NCBI GenBank assembly: GCA_014360645.1
Contig: JACIXD010000007.1
Location: 1 to 64,000 of the forward strand
Source: Actinomycetota bacterium
Lineage (GTDB): Bacteria > Actinomycetota > Geothermincolia > Geothermincolales > RBG-13-55-18
DNA: 64,000 bases
Reading direction: 5' to 3'
Shown one piece after another: positions 9,269-17,433 of this stretch. Below the pieces are notes generated by a model that did no database searches, was not told where the DNA came from, and saw only the letters and a program-made list of their open reading frames with translations. The position numbers and the translations under genes are program-made. Position 1 is the first letter of the stretch; every line of letters starts with the position of its first letter.

Positions 9269-9506
9269 GGGGTCAGGCCCGGATTTTGGATCATGGACCG
9301 CCCTCAGTCAGGATAGCTGTTTGTCAGAGGGGTCAGTCGTTCATGTCTTGCGGACGAGACGCCACCGAGAATGAGAACAGCTCTTCGCCACCAAGACACC
9401 ACATATCGCTTATCTAAGGTTTTTTCGGAGCGGCCCCTAATTATCAACTTCTTGTGCTTGATTCCTTCGATCAATGGGTCTCGATCCAAATTCCGGGCCT
9501 GACCCC
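9269..9506. mobile_element. MITE-like element with 24-bp terminal inverted repeats
   Basis: The 386-bp gap between the kinase and the V4R gene has no coding region. It contains a 238-bp block bounded by inverted repeats at 9269-9292 and 9483-9506 that match at 23 of 24 positions; the left arm begins GGGGTCAGGCCCGGATTTTG. The interior also carries GTCAGAGGGGTCAG, and a further TTTGACCCC lies just outside the right arm. No transposase is encoded. Short GGGGTC-ended palindromic elements of this kind are typical of sequences mobilised in trans, for example by REP-associated Y1 transposases; that link is inference. Confidence 0.6.
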
Positions 9507-9534
9507 TTGGGTTTGACCCCTTGGATTTTGCCCT

Positions 9535-10257
9535 TCACCGGTCGATCTCGAACACGCACGCCTCGGCGCCCGCGGCCGCGCAGGCCACCTCCCTGGCCTC
9601 CAGCCTCTCGCCGGTGATGGCGCTGACATGGCCGGCCACCAGCCCCGCGAAGATGTGGCACACCGGCTCGCCCGAGGGCGGCAGCCACGCCGCCTCCTGG
9701 GAGTTGAGCAGGGTCACCCGGATGGGGCGGGAGCGGTAGTCGAATTCCGCGATGCGGCCCCATCCTCCCTCGTTGAGGATCAGCCGCGCCACCATGGTCT
9801 CCACGTGATCCAGGAAGCGGGCCATCCTGGGGTCGGAGCGCACCCTGTCGATGAGCCCGGCGCTGGTGACCAGGGGGACCAGGATCTTCGGGGCCCAGCG
9901 TCCCTGCTCCAGGGCGTAGGTCGCCTCCTTGAAGCCGGCCTGGTAGCCGATCTCGTAGAGGTAGCGCTCCTTCTCCGCTCCCGCCGCCTCCCCCAACACG
10001 TGGTGGAGGATCTCGACGATCTCCGAACCGAAGAGCACCTCGTCCACGCCGCCGATACCGATGCGTCCCTTCTCCGCGTCCACGTCGTGGATCTCGAAGG
10101 CGGTAGACCCCATATAGGCGCGGGGCAGGACCGGGAGCAGCCCAGAGAGCAGCGGCGCGTTGGCCACGGGTCGCAGGAAATACCTGACAAACCGCGGATG
10201 TCTGTCCGCGAACTCCAGCGCGGCCAAGGCCATGCGCAGCTTGATCCCCACGAACAT
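9535..10257 (-). CDS. V4R domain (4-vinyl reductase-like) protein
   Basis: A 240-residue soluble protein whose C-terminal half matches the V4R fold, a small-molecule-binding domain found in ligand sensors and in bacteriochlorophyll 4-vinyl reductase partners. The signature is the stretch HIFAGLVAGHVSAITGERLE followed by two cysteines spaced as CAAAGAEAC before the final FEI strand. Ahead of it is an ENEGGWGRI-like strand (LNEGGWGRIAEF) also usual in the family. The N-terminal 60 residues are helical and unassigned. ATG 10257 has a GGAGGAGAAGG site. It is followed on the same strand by nothing before the MITE-like element. Likely role is binding of a hydrophobic or phenolic ligand or a redox cofactor; the ligand is unknown. 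Confidence 0.7.
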   Translation of the reverse strand: MFVGIKLRMALAALEFADRHPRFVRYFLRPVANAPLLSGLLPVLPRAYMGSTAFEIHDVDAEKGRIGIGGVDEVLFGSEIVEILHHVLGEAAGAEKERYLYEIGYQAGFKEATYALEQGRWAPKILVPLVTSAGLIDRVRSDPRMARFLDHVETMVARLILNEGGWGRIAEFDYRSRPIRVTLLNSQEAAWLPPSGEPVCHIFAGLVAGHVSAITGERLEAREVACAAAGAEACVFEIDR

Positions 10258-10311
10258 CCTTCTCCTCCTCCCTCGCCCGGCGGCGGATCTGCTCCCGCTG
10301 GGATCGTTCCC

Positions 10312-11343
10312 TCACTCGTATTCCACGCTCACCGCGTCCAAGCGCACCGCCTGGTTTCCGTCGCCGACCAGGAAGACCCTGACGTGCAGGGTGCCGCTCC
10401 CGGCCTGGGCCGCGAAATCGCCGATGTGGCTCTCCACCTCCGAAGCGAGGTTGGCCTCCCTGCTGGTCGCGGCCTCGCTCCAGCGCTCCCCGTCGTGGTA
10501 ATACCAGGTCTCGCCATCCGGTGAGAGCTGGTAGAGCACCGCGCCCTCGCTGCCCTCGCCCAGGGTCTCAGCGAACCCGGTGAGCCTCGTATAGGCGACG
10601 CCCTCCCGGGTGACCAGGGAGGGTCCGGCGGCGGCGTAGGCGCCGGGCGGATACTTGACGATGAAGGTGGTGTGCCCGACATCCTCGTTGCCCGCCAGGT
10701 AGGAGAAACCCAGGGTATAGATGTTGCCCTCCCCGTCGACAAGGCAGGAACGCGTGCCCACCAGGTAGCCTTCCCTGGCCACCGTCCTGGGGAAGCCGCC
10801 GGCGAGGGAACCGTCCTGCCCGTAACGCAAGGTCAGGACCACGGGGGGCGCGGCGGCGGCGATGAAGGCGGCGGCGATGGCGCCCGCGCCGTCCACGCCC
10901 CCACGCCAGGCGTCGGGAGGGCTGCAGTTGCGCACGCCGTCCTGCCCGTAGATCTGCGGCCAGCCCGGCAGGAGCTGCCCGTCCGCGCCGTACTTGGCGA
11001 CCATCAACTGGCCGGTGATCGGCCTCTGCGGCATGTCGGTGTTGGAGCCGACGACCACCAGGTTGCCCGCGGGGTCGAAAGCCCCCTGGTGGTACTCGGG
11101 CGCCTGCTCCGGAAGGGGGTGCTCGTAAGTGGCGGTCCAGAAGGCGTCGTCGGGCAGCCTTTTCAGCTCGGCCAGGGAATCGCCGCCGTCGTTCACGCTG
11201 ATCAGGCCGGCGTCGAACGCGAAGGCGGAGGGGTCGTCAAACTCCCAGACCTGCCGCTTCACCTCTTGCCCGCCCCCACATCCGGCCAGCAGCCCCGCGA
11301 GCACGAGCGCCGCCGCGCAGAACCGGAAAGCTCTCATGGCCAT
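10312..11343 (-). CDS. Putative lipoprotein, beta-propeller-like, unknown function
   Basis: A 343-residue exported protein with a clear type II signal: MAMRAFRFC, a hydrophobic core, and lipobox LAGC (Cys about residue 22) followed by GGG. The mature part shows repeated short motifs of the kind GNLVVVGS, GNIYTLGFS and KYGADGQLLPGW, suggesting beta-propeller blades of the delta-60 or SBBP type. No catalytic residues are recognisable. Two start ATGs are in frame (11343 and 11337), the second better spaced from AGGGGGG. It lies 54 bp upstream of the V4R gene on the same strand, so the two may be co-transcribed. I do not recognise a named family. Confidence 0.65.
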   Translation of the reverse strand: MAMRAFRFCAAALVLAGLLAGCGGGQEVKRQVWEFDDPSAFAFDAGLISVNDGGDSLAELKRLPDDAFWTATYEHPLPEQAPEYHQGAFDPAGNLVVVGSNTDMPQRPITGQLMVAKYGADGQLLPGWPQIYGQDGVRNCSPPDAWRGGVDGAGAIAAAFIAAAAPPVVLTLRYGQDGSLAGGFPRTVAREGYLVGTRSCLVDGEGNIYTLGFSYLAGNEDVGHTTFIVKYPPGAYAAAGPSLVTREGVAYTRLTGFAETLGEGSEGAVLYQLSPDGETWYYHDGERWSEAATSREANLASEVESHIGDFAAQAGSGTLHVRVFLVGDGNQAVRLDAVSVEYE

Positions 11344-11490
11344 CCCCCCTCTTCACGCACCGCCGCCAAGATGCCGCGTATATATTACTACGACGGGGGG
11401 GACAGAGCTCTCCGGCCCGGCACGGTGCCCGCGTCAGCCGCATGCTCTAGACGCCGGCCGCGAAACCCGGGACGGGCGTGTATCGGGGGC

Positions 11491-12090
11491 TTATCGGGCT
11501 TGTCGCATCCCGTAAAGGCAGCGCTCGATGTGGCGGCGGCAGGCCAGCAGGACCTGGTCGGAGAGGGCGTTCCCCTTGAGCGCCCGGGCCAGGGTGAGGC
11601 CTCCGACCATGGTCGAGAGCACGGCCAGCGCCTCGTCCCGCGGGTTATCCGCTCCCGCCTCGCGCAGGCGCGAAGCCATCTCCTCCACGCTCTCCCCGAT
11701 CTCCTCCGCCAGCGCCTCCCGCAACTCGGCATCCTCCCGCGCCACCTCGCCCAGTGTGGCGGGCAGGGGGCATCCCAGGTGCGGGTTGTCACGGTGCTGC
11801 CGCGACAGGTAGCTCCTGGCCACGGCGTTGACCCACTCGCTCCCCTTCCTCTCCCCGGCGCTCGCCGCGAGGAGGGCGCGGGACCTGCGGAAGGCATCCC
11901 GCAGGGCCTCCGCCATCAGGGACCGCTTGGAGGCGAAGTGGGCGTAGAAGCCGCCCACGGTCATGCCGGCGCCCTCCATCACCTCCGCTACGCTGGCGCC
12001 GGAGATGCCTTTCTCCCGCATGAGGGTTCCCGCCGACGTGAGTATCCTCTCCCGGCTTCTCTCCTTCCTCTCCGCCTTCGCGTTGCTCAA
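11491..12090 (-). CDS. TetR/AcrR-family transcriptional regulator
   Basis: A roughly 199-residue TetR-type repressor. The N-terminal HTH is intact (RILTSAGTLMREKGISGASVAEVMEGAGMTVGGFYAHFASKRSL), and the C-terminal ligand domain contains the GCPLPAT segment seen in one TetR subgroup. I favour the TTG at 12090, 6 nt after AGAGGAGG, over the upstream GTG at 12111, which lacks a site. It sits 39 bp downstream of the Fe-S protein gene on the same strand. The two form an apparent operon headed by a 38-bp palindrome at 13225-13262 that is the best candidate for its own binding site. The inducer is unknown. Confidence 0.85.
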   Translation of the reverse strand: MSNAKAERKERSRERILTSAGTLMREKGISGASVAEVMEGAGMTVGGFYAHFASKRSLMAEALRDAFRRSRALLAASAGERKGSEWVNAVARSYLSRQHRDNPHLGCPLPATLGEVAREDAELREALAEEIGESVEEMASRLREAGADNPRDEALAVLSTMVGGLTLARALKGNALSDQVLLACRRHIERCLYGMRQAR

Positions 12091-12129
12091 GGCGAACCTC
12101 CTCTTTCGCACCGGCTCCCCGTCCGGGAC

Positions 12130-13188
12130 TCAACCCTTCATACGCGCGGCCAGGAAGGACTGCAGGTCCGGGGGCGGGCTGGCCTCCTCGCGCGGCCTGA
12201 GCCTGATGGCCTCGTCGCCCTCGCAGGTCGGCGCGCATACGCCGCAGCCGATGCACAGCTCCGCGTCCACCACCGCGACGTCGTCGACCAGGGATACGGC
12301 CCTGACCGGGCACCTGTCCACGCAGGTGCCGCAGCCGACACAGTCGTCGCTCTCCACGCACGCCACGTAATTGGAGCGCGCGTAGGTCAGGAGTCCCCGC
12401 TCCGACCGCACGCGGAAGAACCCGCAGCAGCAGGGGCAGCAGTTGCAGATGGTGCGCAGGCTGCCCTCAAGGTTGTCGCAGACGTGGACCAGGCCTTCCT
12501 CGGTGGCGGCCCTGAGCATGGCCAGCGCCTCGTCCGCGGTCAGCTCGCGCGCCTTGCCCATCTCCACCATGTAGCGACCCAGGCTGCCGAAGTGCATGCA
12601 GCGCTCGGTGGGCCGGTCGCATCCCTCGCCGGTGTATTTGCCGATCTGGCGGCAGGGGCAGTGGCCCACGGCGATGAAGGAGGCTTCCCTCACCTTCTCG
12701 GCCAGGGCGTCATATGGAAGGACCTGGGAGGCGTCCTCGAGGGTCTCCGCGATGGGCACCACCCGGATGAGGGGGATGCCCCGGGCCATCTCCTCGCCGA
12801 AGCCCTCGTCTATGTATTCCTTCCACAGGCGCGAGAGCTCGCGTTTGACGGGCGTGTCCAGCCCGTCCAGGAAGGGCACCTCCACGAAGCCGACGATGCT
12901 GGGGAGCAGGCGGTAGATTCTCTCCTTTCCCGGCTTCTGCTCCGTGAACACGGTGCCGCGGTGGGCCATGGCGTCCAGGATCTCCTCCAGCCTTCCGGCC
13001 TTTTCCGGCAGCGCCGCCTCCACGTCGGCCAGGGTGCGGTTCTCGTAGATGGCCAGCTTCAGGGCCACCTCCGCCTCCTCACCGGGATAGAGTATCTTGA
13101 GTATCTCCAGTAGCGTGGGGGACATGGGCACGCCCGCCACCGCCTTGTCCAGGTGACGCGCCAGTTCCTCGTAGACCTGTCCGCTCAT
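12130..13188 (-). CDS. Multi-cluster 4Fe-4S ferredoxin-domain protein
   Basis: A 352-residue cytoplasmic iron-sulfur protein. The N-terminal 150 residues are helical, with a winged-helix-like look (LEILKILYPGEEAEVALKL). A central Cys-rich region contains GHCPCRQ, CDRPTERCMHFG and CNCCPCCCGF, which probably binds a further cluster. The C-terminus has two classical [4Fe-4S] motifs, CVGCGTCVDRCP and CIGCGVCAPTCEG. Proteins of this architecture occur in anaerobes as electron-transfer or redox-sensing partners of flavin oxidoreductases. ATG 13188 has GGGAGGAAGAG just upstream. It is the first gene of an operon with the TetR regulator and probably is the target of that repressor. The electron partner is not visible in the window. 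Confidence 0.8.
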   Translation of the reverse strand: MSGQVYEELARHLDKAVAGVPMSPTLLEILKILYPGEEAEVALKLAIYENRTLADVEAALPEKAGRLEEILDAMAHRGTVFTEQKPGKERIYRLLPSIVGFVEVPFLDGLDTPVKRELSRLWKEYIDEGFGEEMARGIPLIRVVPIAETLEDASQVLPYDALAEKVREASFIAVGHCPCRQIGKYTGEGCDRPTERCMHFGSLGRYMVEMGKARELTADEALAMLRAATEEGLVHVCDNLEGSLRTICNCCPCCCGFFRVRSERGLLTYARSNYVACVESDDCVGCGTCVDRCPVRAVSLVDDVAVVDAELCIGCGVCAPTCEGDEAIRLRPREEASPPPDLQSFLAARMKG

Positions 13189-13224
13189 CTCTTCCTCCCT
13201 TTCCGCGGGCCTTTCCGGCCCTCA

Positions 13225-13262
13225 CTAATATTATGTTTATAATATTATACTAATAATATTAG
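13225..13262. promoter_or_regulatory. 38-bp palindromic operator/promoter of the Fe-S protein-TetR operon
   Basis: An AT-only island in GC-rich DNA forms a palindrome centred between 13243 and 13244. The outer arms are CTAATATTAT (13225-13234) and ATAATATTAG (13253-13262), and the centre is TATAATATTATA (13238-13249). Only three of nineteen base pairs mismatch. The central TATAAT can serve as a -10 box on either strand, so a bound dimer would block transcription. Its position, 37 bp upstream of the first gene, fits autoregulation by the operon's own TetR protein. Confidence 0.6.
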
Positions 13263-13430
13263 TCACCTGCGAGAGGGCAATGTACGGCGGCGGACATGCT
13301 TGGGCTCACGATTCCATAGGCCACATGTCGCTTGTGCCGTAAGGCCGCGCTTGCACGCTTAAGAACGGAGGGCTCCGGGGAACTGGGGCTCCCCTCTTTT
13401 GACGCCTCCGGCAGCCAGGAAGGGGATGCG

Positions 13431-13877
13431 TCACCCGCCTTCTTCCGCGCGGCGCTTGTGGGCGCGGTTCATGGCCTCGAAAGGTTTCCTCGATGAGCGC
13501 AACATCGCTTTGCCGAGCAGGGGAGCCGCCAAGCCGAAGGCGGAGGCGCCGTGCCTCAGACGGGTCTTTCCGTCGGGCGTCTCCTCCATGGTCCAGTAAT
13601 GGTCGAAGCCGAAAAGCCCCGGCAGGCGCGGCCATCCCAGCCAGCGCAGCTCCCGTCCCGGGTCCACCACCGTGAGCCTGGACCGGAAATTGTAGCCCCG
13701 GCTTCCCTCCGGCTCGAAGCACACCTTGAGCATGGACCCCACGCGCAACTCGCCTGAGGCCCGCCTGATCATGGGGTTCCACTGCGGATATGAAGCGAGG
13801 TCGGTAAGCACTTCCCAGACGCGTTCCGCCGCCGCGTCGATCTCGATCTCCGTTTCCATATTTTCCTTATTAAACAT
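13431..13877 (-). CDS. SRPBCC (START/polyketide cyclase-like) domain protein
   Basis: A 148-residue single-domain protein of the SRPBCC superfamily. The opening IEIDAAAERVWEVLTDLASYPQWNP is the standard first strand and helix pair, followed by the small-ligand cavity strands (WLGWPRLPGLFGFDHYWTMEE) and the long C-terminal helix (KAMLRSSRKPFEAMNRAHKRRAEE). Such proteins bind hydrophobic ligands or act as cyclases and dehydratases. The start at ATG 13877 is directly before the domain; the frame stays open upstream but that part has no similarity. It is the last gene of a minus-strand operon with a lactonase-like enzyme and two alpha/beta hydrolases. Ligand unknown. Confidence 0.82.
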   Translation of the reverse strand: MFNKENMETEIEIDAAAERVWEVLTDLASYPQWNPMIRRASGELRVGSMLKVCFEPEGSRGYNFRSRLTVVDPGRELRWLGWPRLPGLFGFDHYWTMEETPDGKTRLRHGASAFGLAAPLLGKAMLRSSRKPFEAMNRAHKRRAEEGG

Positions 13878-13902
13878 GGCGCCTTCCTTTCCCTCTCCCG
13901 CC

Positions 13903-14721
13903 TCAATCGAGAGGCCTGCCGAACAGGGCGCGGTATTCGAACTGGTCGTGGGAGGCGACGGCGCGCACCTCCTCGCCGTGCTCCCGCAGGAGCCGCCGGA
14001 TGCGCCCGACGGTCTCCATGGCCCGGGCATGGTCGCGGTGGGCGACGCGCCTGAAAGCCCTCACGCCGATGGGGGCCTTGCCCACCTCCCGCAGCTCCTC
14101 CTTGACGTAGTAGGCGTCCCCGCAGTGCAGGATCCAGCCCTCCCCCGTGTCCACCGCCACCCCGCAATGGCCGCGCGTGTGCCCGGGAAACGGCACCAGC
14201 AGGATCTCGCGCGGCAGCCCGGGCAGTTCCCGCACGCACTCCAGACCGAACCAGTCCTGCGCGGAGACGGTGTCGTAGGTCACCCACTCCGGACCGTGGG
14301 CGAAGTGGCACTCGCGGTAGCGGTCCCTCTCCATGGCGCCCGCGGGGTTCCGCGCCGCTTCAAGCTCCGCCGCCAGCACGTGCACCCGCGCACGGGGGAG
14401 ATCGGGAAGCCCCCCGGCGTGGTCCCGGTCCAGGTGGGTGCAGATGACGTCGGTGACCCGCGCGGGATCGAGTCCCAGGCGCGCGATCTGCTCTACCGCC
14501 GGCAGCGAGGGATCGGTACGGACGTTGAGGAGCAGGTTGGCGCGGGACCCCAGGCGGCCGGGATCCCGCATATCGGCGGTCCCGAAGCCCGTGTCCACCA
14601 GCACCAGGCCGTTCCCCGTCTCGATGAGCATGCATATGCAGCAGCTGCGGTCCTGCATGGCCGAGAGCAGCGGCGCGATGCGCGGGTACATGGTCCCGCA
14701 GTTGAGAAAGCGCACCTTCAT
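13903..14721 (-). CDS. MBL-fold metallo-hydrolase (lactonase-like)
   Basis: A 272-residue metallo-beta-lactamase-fold hydrolase. The zinc motif HxHxDH appears as THLDRDHAGG, with Asp or Leu at the second position as in the AHL-lactonase-like subgroup. Further ligands are in PGHTRGHCGV and HCGDAYY. It begins MKVRFLNCGTMYPR, similar to quorum-quenching lactonases, which open homoserine lactone or other ester rings. ATG 14721 follows AGGAGGAAGGCTTG. It is the third of four genes in a compact minus-strand operon with two alpha/beta hydrolases and an SRPBCC protein, a set suggesting degradation or modification of an ester- or lactone-containing hydrophobic compound. The substrate is inference. Confidence 0.82.
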   Translation of the reverse strand: MKVRFLNCGTMYPRIAPLLSAMQDRSCCICMLIETGNGLVLVDTGFGTADMRDPGRLGSRANLLLNVRTDPSLPAVEQIARLGLDPARVTDVICTHLDRDHAGGLPDLPRARVHVLAAELEAARNPAGAMERDRYRECHFAHGPEWVTYDTVSAQDWFGLECVRELPGLPREILLVPFPGHTRGHCGVAVDTGEGWILHCGDAYYVKEELREVGKAPIGVRAFRRVAHRDHARAMETVGRIRRLLREHGEEVRAVASHDQFEYRALFGRPLD

Positions 14722-14770
14722 CAAGCCTTCCTCCTGTTTATCCCTTCGCCGCGGGGCGAAAGTTCCGGCA

Positions 14771-15925
14771 TTAGCGTGAGAACTGCGCCTGCAGCCACGC
14801 GAAGGTGAGGTCCAGCCACTCGCGGTAATGACCCATGGCGCAGTGGTCGTCGTCCTCGTAGAGCTTGAGCAGGCCGTGCGGCGCCCGGGTGGCGAGCAGG
14901 ATGGAGTCCTTCGTCCCCAGCAGGGTGTCGCGGTCCCCGTTGATGACCAGGAGGGGGATCTCGATACGCCGCCAGAGGCCGTTCCTCTCGAAAGAGAGCT
15001 CGTCCAGCCGCGCGGCCATCTCCCTGAGACTCGCGGCTCCGGTGACCTTCTTGAGCGCCGAGACGATGATCTCCGGGGTGCCCAGGGAATTGCCCGGCCC
15101 GAAGGCGTGGTGCAGGGGAGCCCCGCAGGCCACGGCGCAGCACAACCTGCCGCTCACCGCCGCCATGCGCGCCGACCAGTATCCCCCGAAGCTCGTGCCC
15201 ACCATGGCCACGCGCTCGGAGTCGACCCTGGGGTGGGAGGAGAAGTGATCGATGACCCGGTGGTAGATCTCCTCCGATTCCCCGGACATGGGCTGCCGGT
15301 AAGCGTAGGTCCCGGGCATCTCCATGAGGAAGACGCCGATCTCGGCGTCACGGTAGACGAGCAACGGCAGGGCGAGCTCCTGCACCGTGCCCTCGAGACC
15401 GTTGGTGACGATGACCATGGGGACCTTTCCCTCCCCTTCCGGGAAGCGCGCGTATCCCTCCACCGTCTCCCCCGCCGCCTCGATCACCACCTTCTCCATG
15501 CGGTCGTCCAACATGGGGGTGCCGCGCTCGAACAGCTCCCTGGCCTTGCGGTAGGCCTGCATCCTCAGGGGCGTGTCGCCGGGGAAGGCGCTCACGGTGT
15601 AATAGGTCATCGCCTGGATCAGAAGCCTGATAGCCTCCTGCCCGCCTTCCTCGCCTCCCCGCGACAGCAGCTTCTCCGCTTTCTCTTCACACTCCGCCGC
15701 GATGGCGTTCCAGTAACCGCACCAGGCTGTCTCCTCGAAGGACCTCAGGCCGTCGAGCTGCCCGGCGAAAAGGTCGGGGTCGATGCCCCCCATGTTGGCG
15801 TAGCGCAGGCGGAAGAGCTGCGGCAGGAAGAAGCGCACCCCCAGCCGCTGCGCCGCCCGCTCCGTCTGCCCGGAGACGAGGCAGAGGGTGGTGAAGAGGT
15901 CCTTCGCGACCGACGCCGGATGCAC
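14771..15925 (-). CDS. Alpha/beta hydrolase (FrsA/DUF1100-like esterase)
   Basis: A 384-residue alpha/beta hydrolase with a long helical N-terminal cap of about 150 residues, as in the FrsA/DUF1100 esterase group. The nucleophile elbow is GTSFGGY, the acid is probably in INGDRDTL and the catalytic histidine in DDDHCAMGH near the C-terminus. It starts with GTG at 15925, eight bases after GGAGG, and only 3 bp separate it from the stop of the upstream hydrolase gene, implying translational coupling. No signal peptide or membrane segment. The substrate is unknown; the neighbouring second hydrolase and the lactonase suggest sequential ester hydrolysis. Confidence 0.8.
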   Translation of the reverse strand: MHPASVAKDLFTTLCLVSGQTERAAQRLGVRFFLPQLFRLRYANMGGIDPDLFAGQLDGLRSFEETAWCGYWNAIAAECEEKAEKLLSRGGEEGGQEAIRLLIQAMTYYTVSAFPGDTPLRMQAYRKARELFERGTPMLDDRMEKVVIEAAGETVEGYARFPEGEGKVPMVIVTNGLEGTVQELALPLLVYRDAEIGVFLMEMPGTYAYRQPMSGESEEIYHRVIDHFSSHPRVDSERVAMVGTSFGGYWSARMAAVSGRLCCAVACGAPLHHAFGPGNSLGTPEIIVSALKKVTGAASLREMAARLDELSFERNGLWRRIEIPLLVINGDRDTLLGTKDSILLATRAPHGLLKLYEDDDHCAMGHYREWLDLTFAWLQAQFSR

Positions 15926-15928
15926 CTC

Positions 15929-16951
15929 TCATCCCTCCATCATCTTCGCGAGCCAGGCCGCTATGGGCGGGACGATCTCGTCCACGTAGTCCGTCATCAC
16001 CAGGTGTGGCTTGTCCTCCAGGTAGAGGAACTCCTTCTCGCAGGTCAGACGGTCGTACACCCGGCGCACGTAGTCCTCGGGGAAGATGTTGTCTCGCCCG
16101 GCGTGTACCACCATCACCGGGACGGCGATGTCCTCCACCCTGCGGGCCATGGGGGTGGTGGGGAGGGAATGGAGGGCGCGCAGGCTCACCGCGGTCAACG
16201 CCAGCGGGTCTTCCTTGAGGAAGCGCAAGACGTCCGGGATGATGCGGCTGGGCTCGGCCTTGAGGTCGAGGTAGAGGGTCACCGGGATCATCAGCTCCCC
16301 CAGCGGCGAGTCCATCAGCGGCTTGAAGGCGGGCAGGAGGGGCATCAGGGGCTTGAACATCCCGGGCCGGCGGGTCATCCTCTCGTTGTCCGGCTCGTCG
16401 GGGGCGATGACGTTGTGGCAGACGGCGGCCTTGAGGCGGGGTTCCGCCGCCGCGCAGTAGAAGGCGACCATGCCTCCCTGGCTGGAGCCGGAGACCGCCA
16501 CCCGGTCCCCGTAGGTCCCGATGGCGTGGTCGATGACCGCCAGGGCGTCCTCGGCCAGCTGGCCCAGGGTGTACACCCCCCGCTTGCCGCTGCTCATGCC
16601 GTGGCCGCGGGGGTCGAAGCCCACCACGTTGAAGCCCTGCCGGCTCAGCTTGTGCATGAACTCGGTGTAGAGCAGGGCGTAAACGCTGGTCCCGGGCACG
16701 AAGACCATCGCCGGGTCCCCCGGCTGGCTGCGGAAGTGATAGAGGGCCAGCCTGCGGTCCCCCAGCTCGAGCCATTCCTCCTCCCAGGTGCCGTAGAGGT
16801 CTCCCATGCCCACCCTGATGAGGAGGGACGCGGCATAGGCCCTAGCCTCCTCTTCCGAGGGCACCTTCCTGTTCATCATGGCGTAGCTGTAGGCCGCCCA
16901 TCCCGCGAGTCCCGCCGCCGCCGCGCCCGCGGCCTTCTTCACCTTGCTCAC
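15929..16951 (-). CDS. Alpha/beta-fold hydrolase
   Basis: A 340-residue serine hydrolase. A short hydrophobic N-terminal segment (AAGAAAAGLAGWAAYSYAMM) may anchor it to the membrane. The fold is marked by VFVPGTSVYALLY (oxyanion strand), GFDPRGHGMSSG, nucleophile elbow GSSQGGM, an acid in VVHAGRDNIFP and the catalytic histidine in EDKPHLVMTDY. I start it at GTG 16951 because GGGAGG lies five bases upstream; the frame is open a further 33 codons with no homology-like character. It leads a four-gene minus-strand operon and is transcribed divergently from the MerR-TetR fusion regulator at 17434, which probably controls it. Confidence 0.82.
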   Translation of the reverse strand: MSKVKKAAGAAAAGLAGWAAYSYAMMNRKVPSEEEARAYAASLLIRVGMGDLYGTWEEEWLELGDRRLALYHFRSQPGDPAMVFVPGTSVYALLYTEFMHKLSRQGFNVVGFDPRGHGMSSGKRGVYTLGQLAEDALAVIDHAIGTYGDRVAVSGSSQGGMVAFYCAAAEPRLKAAVCHNVIAPDEPDNERMTRRPGMFKPLMPLLPAFKPLMDSPLGELMIPVTLYLDLKAEPSRIIPDVLRFLKEDPLALTAVSLRALHSLPTTPMARRVEDIAVPVMVVHAGRDNIFPEDYVRRVYDRLTCEKEFLYLEDKPHLVMTDYVDEIVPPIAAWLAKMMEG

Positions 16952-17433
16952 CTCGACCTCCCTTCGCCAATCCCGGTCCTGGACTCGAGTCGCCGCGTGC
17001 ATGCCGATCTCGTCTCTTCTTCCGTTCAGGCTTCCCTTCGCCGTTCTCACGCTCGAGCAGCACAGGCGGTTCCGATCATGCCGACCTCATCCCCCTCTTC
17101 GTCTCGACCCGTCTTTGCGAGGGCGGTTTCCTCCCCGCGACGGACGGGGGCGAGACATCCCGTGGGGTAAGGTCGGAGCGAGTCATCGTCCCACGCGTTT
17201 AAGGCCCTGTTTATGAGTGATGACTCATTCACTTCCAGCAGGCTATGATTATCACACCACCCCGGCCGTGTCAAGGCGGCTTAAAGCCAGGATGAACCTG
17301 GTTCACTTGGGAGAATACTGCGTTATGGGGGAAGTTGTCGACCTGCGCCTATGCGCGATGGCTCTTTCTTCTATTATTCTATGAACTATAATATTATGAT
17401 TTCATAGAATAGAATCTTGCGGGAGGTGGAGGA
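16952..17433. promoter_or_regulatory. Divergent intergenic region with two palindromic operators
   Basis: This 482-bp gap separates the hydrolase operon (minus strand) from the MerR-TetR regulator (plus strand) and holds no gene. Site 1 is ATGAGT-GATG-ACTCAT at 17213-17228. Site 2 has 11-bp arms, TATTCTATGAA (17375-17385) and TTCATAGAATA (17401-17411), enclosing the -10 hexamer TATAAT at 17387-17392 on the plus strand. Site 2 would let a dimer silence the regulator gene. Site 1 is placed for the hydrolase operon promoter. The binding assignments are inference. Confidence 0.5.

Noticed and set aside
10672-13113. 813-codon plus-strand frame
   Set aside because: Spans four minus-strand genes and their spacers with His/Gly/Arg-rich nonsense composition. 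The minus strand has clear lipoprotein, TetR and ferredoxin genes.
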